From positions 169,430 to 233,429 of the forward strand of contig NZ_JAQBOF010000035.1 in assembly GCF_028288185.1 (NCBI RefSeq): DNA of 64,000 nucleotides, in the 5' to 3' direction. The notes under the pieces were generated by a model that worked only from the letters and a program-made list of their open reading frames with translations, did no database searches and was not told where the DNA came from. The position numbers and the translations under genes were made by a program. The stretch comes from Mucilaginibacter sp. (GTDB taxonomy: Bacteria > Bacteroidota > Bacteroidia > Sphingobacteriales > Sphingobacteriaceae). Position 1 is the stretch's first letter; each line of letters starts with the position of its first letter. Of this stretch, positions 62,206 through 64,000 are shown piece by piece.

Positions 62206-63642
62206 ATGAAAAAAATACCCGCGTTAATATTGATATTGTTTATAAGCACCTTATTAAAGGCGCAAGAACACCAAATGTCTAAGAGCTATGTGCTACCTAC
62301 TGATACGTTGGTTCAAAAAAAGTTACACCAATGGCAGGATTTAAAATTTGGCTTATTTATGCATTGGGGGCCATACAGCGAATGGGGCGTAGTTGAAAGC
62401 TGGAGTCTTTGCCCGGAAGACGCAGGATTTACACAACGAAAAGGCCCTTACGGTGCAAATTATTTTGAATATAAAAAAGCTTACGAAAATTTGCTAACCA
62501 CGTTCAATCCCACAAAATTTAATCCCGAAAAGTGGGTAAAAGCTGCAAAGAACGCCGGGATGAAATATGTAGTATTTACTACAAAGCATCATGACGGATT
62601 TTCGATGTTTGATACCAAACAAACAGATTACAAAATAACCAGTTCCAGGGATCCATTTTCGTCAAACCCCAGGAGTAATGTTACTAAAGAGATATTTAAT
62701 GCCTTTAGTAAAGAAAACTTTATGATAGGCGCGTATTTCTCAAAACCCGACTGGCATAGTGAATACTATTGGTGGTCTTACTTCCCGCCGATGGGCAGAA
62801 ATGTAAATTATGACCCTGCCAAATATCCCGACCGTTGGCAAAAATTTAAAGATTTTACCTACAACCAAATTGGCGAATTGATGACCGATTACGGAAAGGT
62901 AGACATATTGTGGTTAGACGGTGGCTGGGTAAGGCCTAAATCTACGTTTGATAGTACATCGCCTGATTATAAAAAGATCTATGACCAGAATATAGATATG
63001 GCCAATATAGCTGCAATGGCCCGTAAAAAACAACCCGGTTTAATAATAGTGGACCGTACAGTGCCCGGAGAATTTGAGAATTATACCACGCCCGAACAGA
63101 AGGTACCTACTGAGCCCCTTGATCATCCGTGGGAAAGCTGCATAACCATGGGTAACTCGTGGAGTTATGTGCCGGGAGATCAATATAAGTCAACTAATCA
63201 AATCGTTTCTTTGTTAGTTAAGATCGTATCAAGAGGCGGTAATTTATTGATGAATATTGGCCCAGGCCCTGATGGTGACTGGGACCCAATAGCATACAGT
63301 CGCCTTGAACAAATTGGCGCGTGGATAAAAGTTAATGGCGAGGGGATATATGGAAGTGATGCTGTTGCCCCCTATTCTGAAGGGAATATATTTTATACAA
63401 AAAGTAAAAATAGTAATACCATATATGCGTTTAGTCTGTCTGATAACGATAAGGTAAAATTGTCGGGCACGCTTACATTGCATCTAAAAGGCATCAGTAA
63501 AATTAAAAAGGTGAGCCTGTTAGGAGTAGAAAGAAAAATAAAATTTAGTACAGCCGCAGATGCGCTAACCATTACAGTCCCGGCCAATTTACAGGAAAAC
63601 AATAACTTAACACAAACAGCAACTTTTAAAATACAATACTAG
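62206..63642 (+). CDS. Alpha-L-fucosidase, GH29
   Basis: 478 residues with signal peptide MKKIPALILILFISTLLKAQ. GH29 motifs: GLFMHWGPYSEWG (HWG at 53-55), KYVVFTTKHHDGFSMFDTKQ, KVDILWLDGGW with the catalytic nucleophile D238, and the C-terminal beta-sandwich (about 390-478). Removes alpha-L-fucose from glycans in the periplasm or outside the cell. No SusC/SusD or other glycosidase lies next to it, so it is not part of a visible utilisation locus here. Confidence 0.93.
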   Translation: MKKIPALILILFISTLLKAQEHQMSKSYVLPTDTLVQKKLHQWQDLKFGLFMHWGPYSEWGVVESWSLCPEDAGFTQRKGPYGANYFEYKKAYENLLTTFNPTKFNPEKWVKAAKNAGMKYVVFTTKHHDGFSMFDTKQTDYKITSSRDPFSSNPRSNVTKEIFNAFSKENFMIGAYFSKPDWHSEYYWWSYFPPMGRNVNYDPAKYPDRWQKFKDFTYNQIGELMTDYGKVDILWLDGGWVRPKSTFDSTSPDYKKIYDQNIDMANIAAMARKKQPGLIIVDRTVPGEFENYTTPEQKVPTEPLDHPWESCITMGNSWSYVPGDQYKSTNQIVSLLVKIVSRGGNLLMNIGPGPDGDWDPIAYSRLEQIGAWIKVNGEGIYGSDAVAPYSEGNIFYTKSKNSNTIYAFSLSDNDKVKLSGTLTLHLKGISKIKKVSLLGVERKIKFSTAADALTITVPANLQENNNLTQTATFKIQY

Positions 63643-63740
63643 TAACGTTTATAAACCTTATTATATCATATACGTACTGGCCTTGTCGGTAATATTACTA
63701 ACAAAGTCCAGGCAAGTCGCCACAAAAAAATAAGAAATAT

Positions 63741-63771
63741 TTGCGTAGTTAAATAACTACATGTATATTTG
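63741..63771 (+). promoter_or_regulatory. Promoter of the ArsR-type gene
   Basis: TTG (63741-63743), 20-bp spacer, TATATTTG (63764-63771), an exact match to TAnnTTTG. The transcript would start about 10 bases before the ATG at 63790. Confidence 0.75.
63745..63760. promoter_or_regulatory. Operator 1 of the ArsR-type repressor
   Basis: GTAGTTA-AA-TAACTAC, a perfect inverted repeat lying between the -33 and -7 boxes. Confidence 0.65.
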
Positions 63772-63786
63772 TAGTCAAATAACTAC
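63771..63786. promoter_or_regulatory. Operator 2 of the ArsR-type repressor
   Basis: GTAGTCA-AA-TAACTAC, one mismatch from operator 1 and centred 26 bp downstream, covering the transcription start. Two sites across the promoter indicate autorepression. Confidence 0.65.
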
Positions 63787-63789
63787 ATA

Positions 63790-64000
63790 ATGAATTTACG
63801 CAGAGATGTTTTTCAGGCAATTGCCGATCCGACAAGAAGGGCTATACTCCTATTGGTAGCCTCGCAATCCATGACTGCCGGAGCCATAGCCTCAAACTTT
63901 GATACAGCAAGACCGACCGTTTCAAAACACCTCCAAATACTCACCGAGTGCGAATTAGTTGAACAAACACAAAACGGCAGAGAGATTTACTATCATATTA
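63790..64000 (+). CDS. ArsR/SmtB-family transcriptional regulator, 5' part
   Basis: 70 codons before the window ends. MNLRRDVFQAIADPTRRAIL is the family N-terminus; the winged helix-turn-helix shows ASNFDTARPTVSKHLQILTE and the wing QNGREIYYHI. No metal-binding CxC is seen in this part; many Bacteroidota members with ADPTRR starts regulate a downstream SRPBCC/AHSA1-type gene. It probably binds the two operators directly upstream of its own start. Confidence 0.9.
   Translation, partial: MNLRRDVFQAIADPTRRAILLLVASQSMTAGAIASNFDTARPTVSKHLQILTECELVEQTQNGREIYYHI

Noticed and set aside
1..64000. CRISPR arrays, retron or diversity-generating elements
   Set aside because: No regularly spaced repeats, no cas genes and no reverse transcriptase were found. 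The hairpin-rich region at 16132-16809 was considered for a retron RNA but has no reverse transcriptase beside it.

Overview
This window comes from a member of the Bacteroidota, most likely Sphingobacteriaceae (Mucilaginibacter/Pedobacter-like); the family is an inference. The evidence is a SusC/SusD pair, a FecI/FecR/TonB-receptor triad, an RHS operon starting with DUF5977/DUF6443-type proteins, a tmRNA whose tag ends ENNYALAA, and promoters that fit the Bacteroidota consensus TTG-N19/20-TAnnTTTG rather than the sigma70 consensus. Gene starts generally lack strong Shine-Dalgarno sequences.

Layout. 1-6342 is chromosome: the end of a SusC gene, a SusD gene, a decayed TonB-receptor gene, a bacitracin/lantibiotic-type ABC transporter and a LytS/LytTR two-component system. 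6343-28152 is a 21.8-kb genomic island in the 3' half of an elongator tRNA-Met gene. It is bounded by 46-bp direct repeats and carries its own tyrosine recombinase. Cargo includes an SF2-like ATPase with an unusual P-loop, several small unknown proteins and lipoproteins, an AbiC-like putative phage-abortive-infection protein, two secreted tail-fibre-like proteins, two giant RHS-family surface proteins (the second ending in a lipase-like toxin tip followed by a lipoprotein that is a candidate immunity protein), and a decayed gene that still has a perfect promoter. 28183-50439 is core chromosome: a TIM-barrel protein, NlpC/P60 hydrolase, HAD phosphatase, DinB proteins, proline dehydrogenase, the aromatic pathway (aroB; then pheA, DAHP synthase/chorismate mutase, aroA, aroC behind a Tyr/Phe leader-peptide attenuator), two L,D-transpeptidases, an E1 dehydrogenase fusion, an aminotransferase and a di-haem cytochrome. 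50440-50806 is tmRNA (ssrA). A 17-bp copy of its 3' end at 56106-56122 marks a second, 5.3-kb insertion carrying a FecI-type sigma factor, a FecR anti-sigma factor and an STN-containing TonB receptor, but no integrase. 56303-64000 is chromosome again: secreted small proteins (two of them a tandem duplication), a PAS histidine kinase, a PIF1-like helicase, an alpha-L-fucosidase and the start of an ArsR-type repressor with two operators.

How the parts work together. The best resolved regulatory element is the attenuator at 33821-33991. It has a promoter, a 21-codon leader peptide with eight Tyr/Phe codons among nine, and mutually exclusive antiterminator and terminator helices directly before pheA. 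Both insertions follow one architecture: an RNA gene restored at one end, a displaced 3' fragment at the other, a new terminator supplied by the element, and pairs of short repeats one helical turn apart (11 or 12 bp) just inside the ends, probably recombinase arm sites. The island's RHS toxin/immunity module, AbiC-like gene and secreted fibre-like proteins suggest a conflict and defence role. No CRISPR array, rRNA or insertion-sequence transposase was seen.
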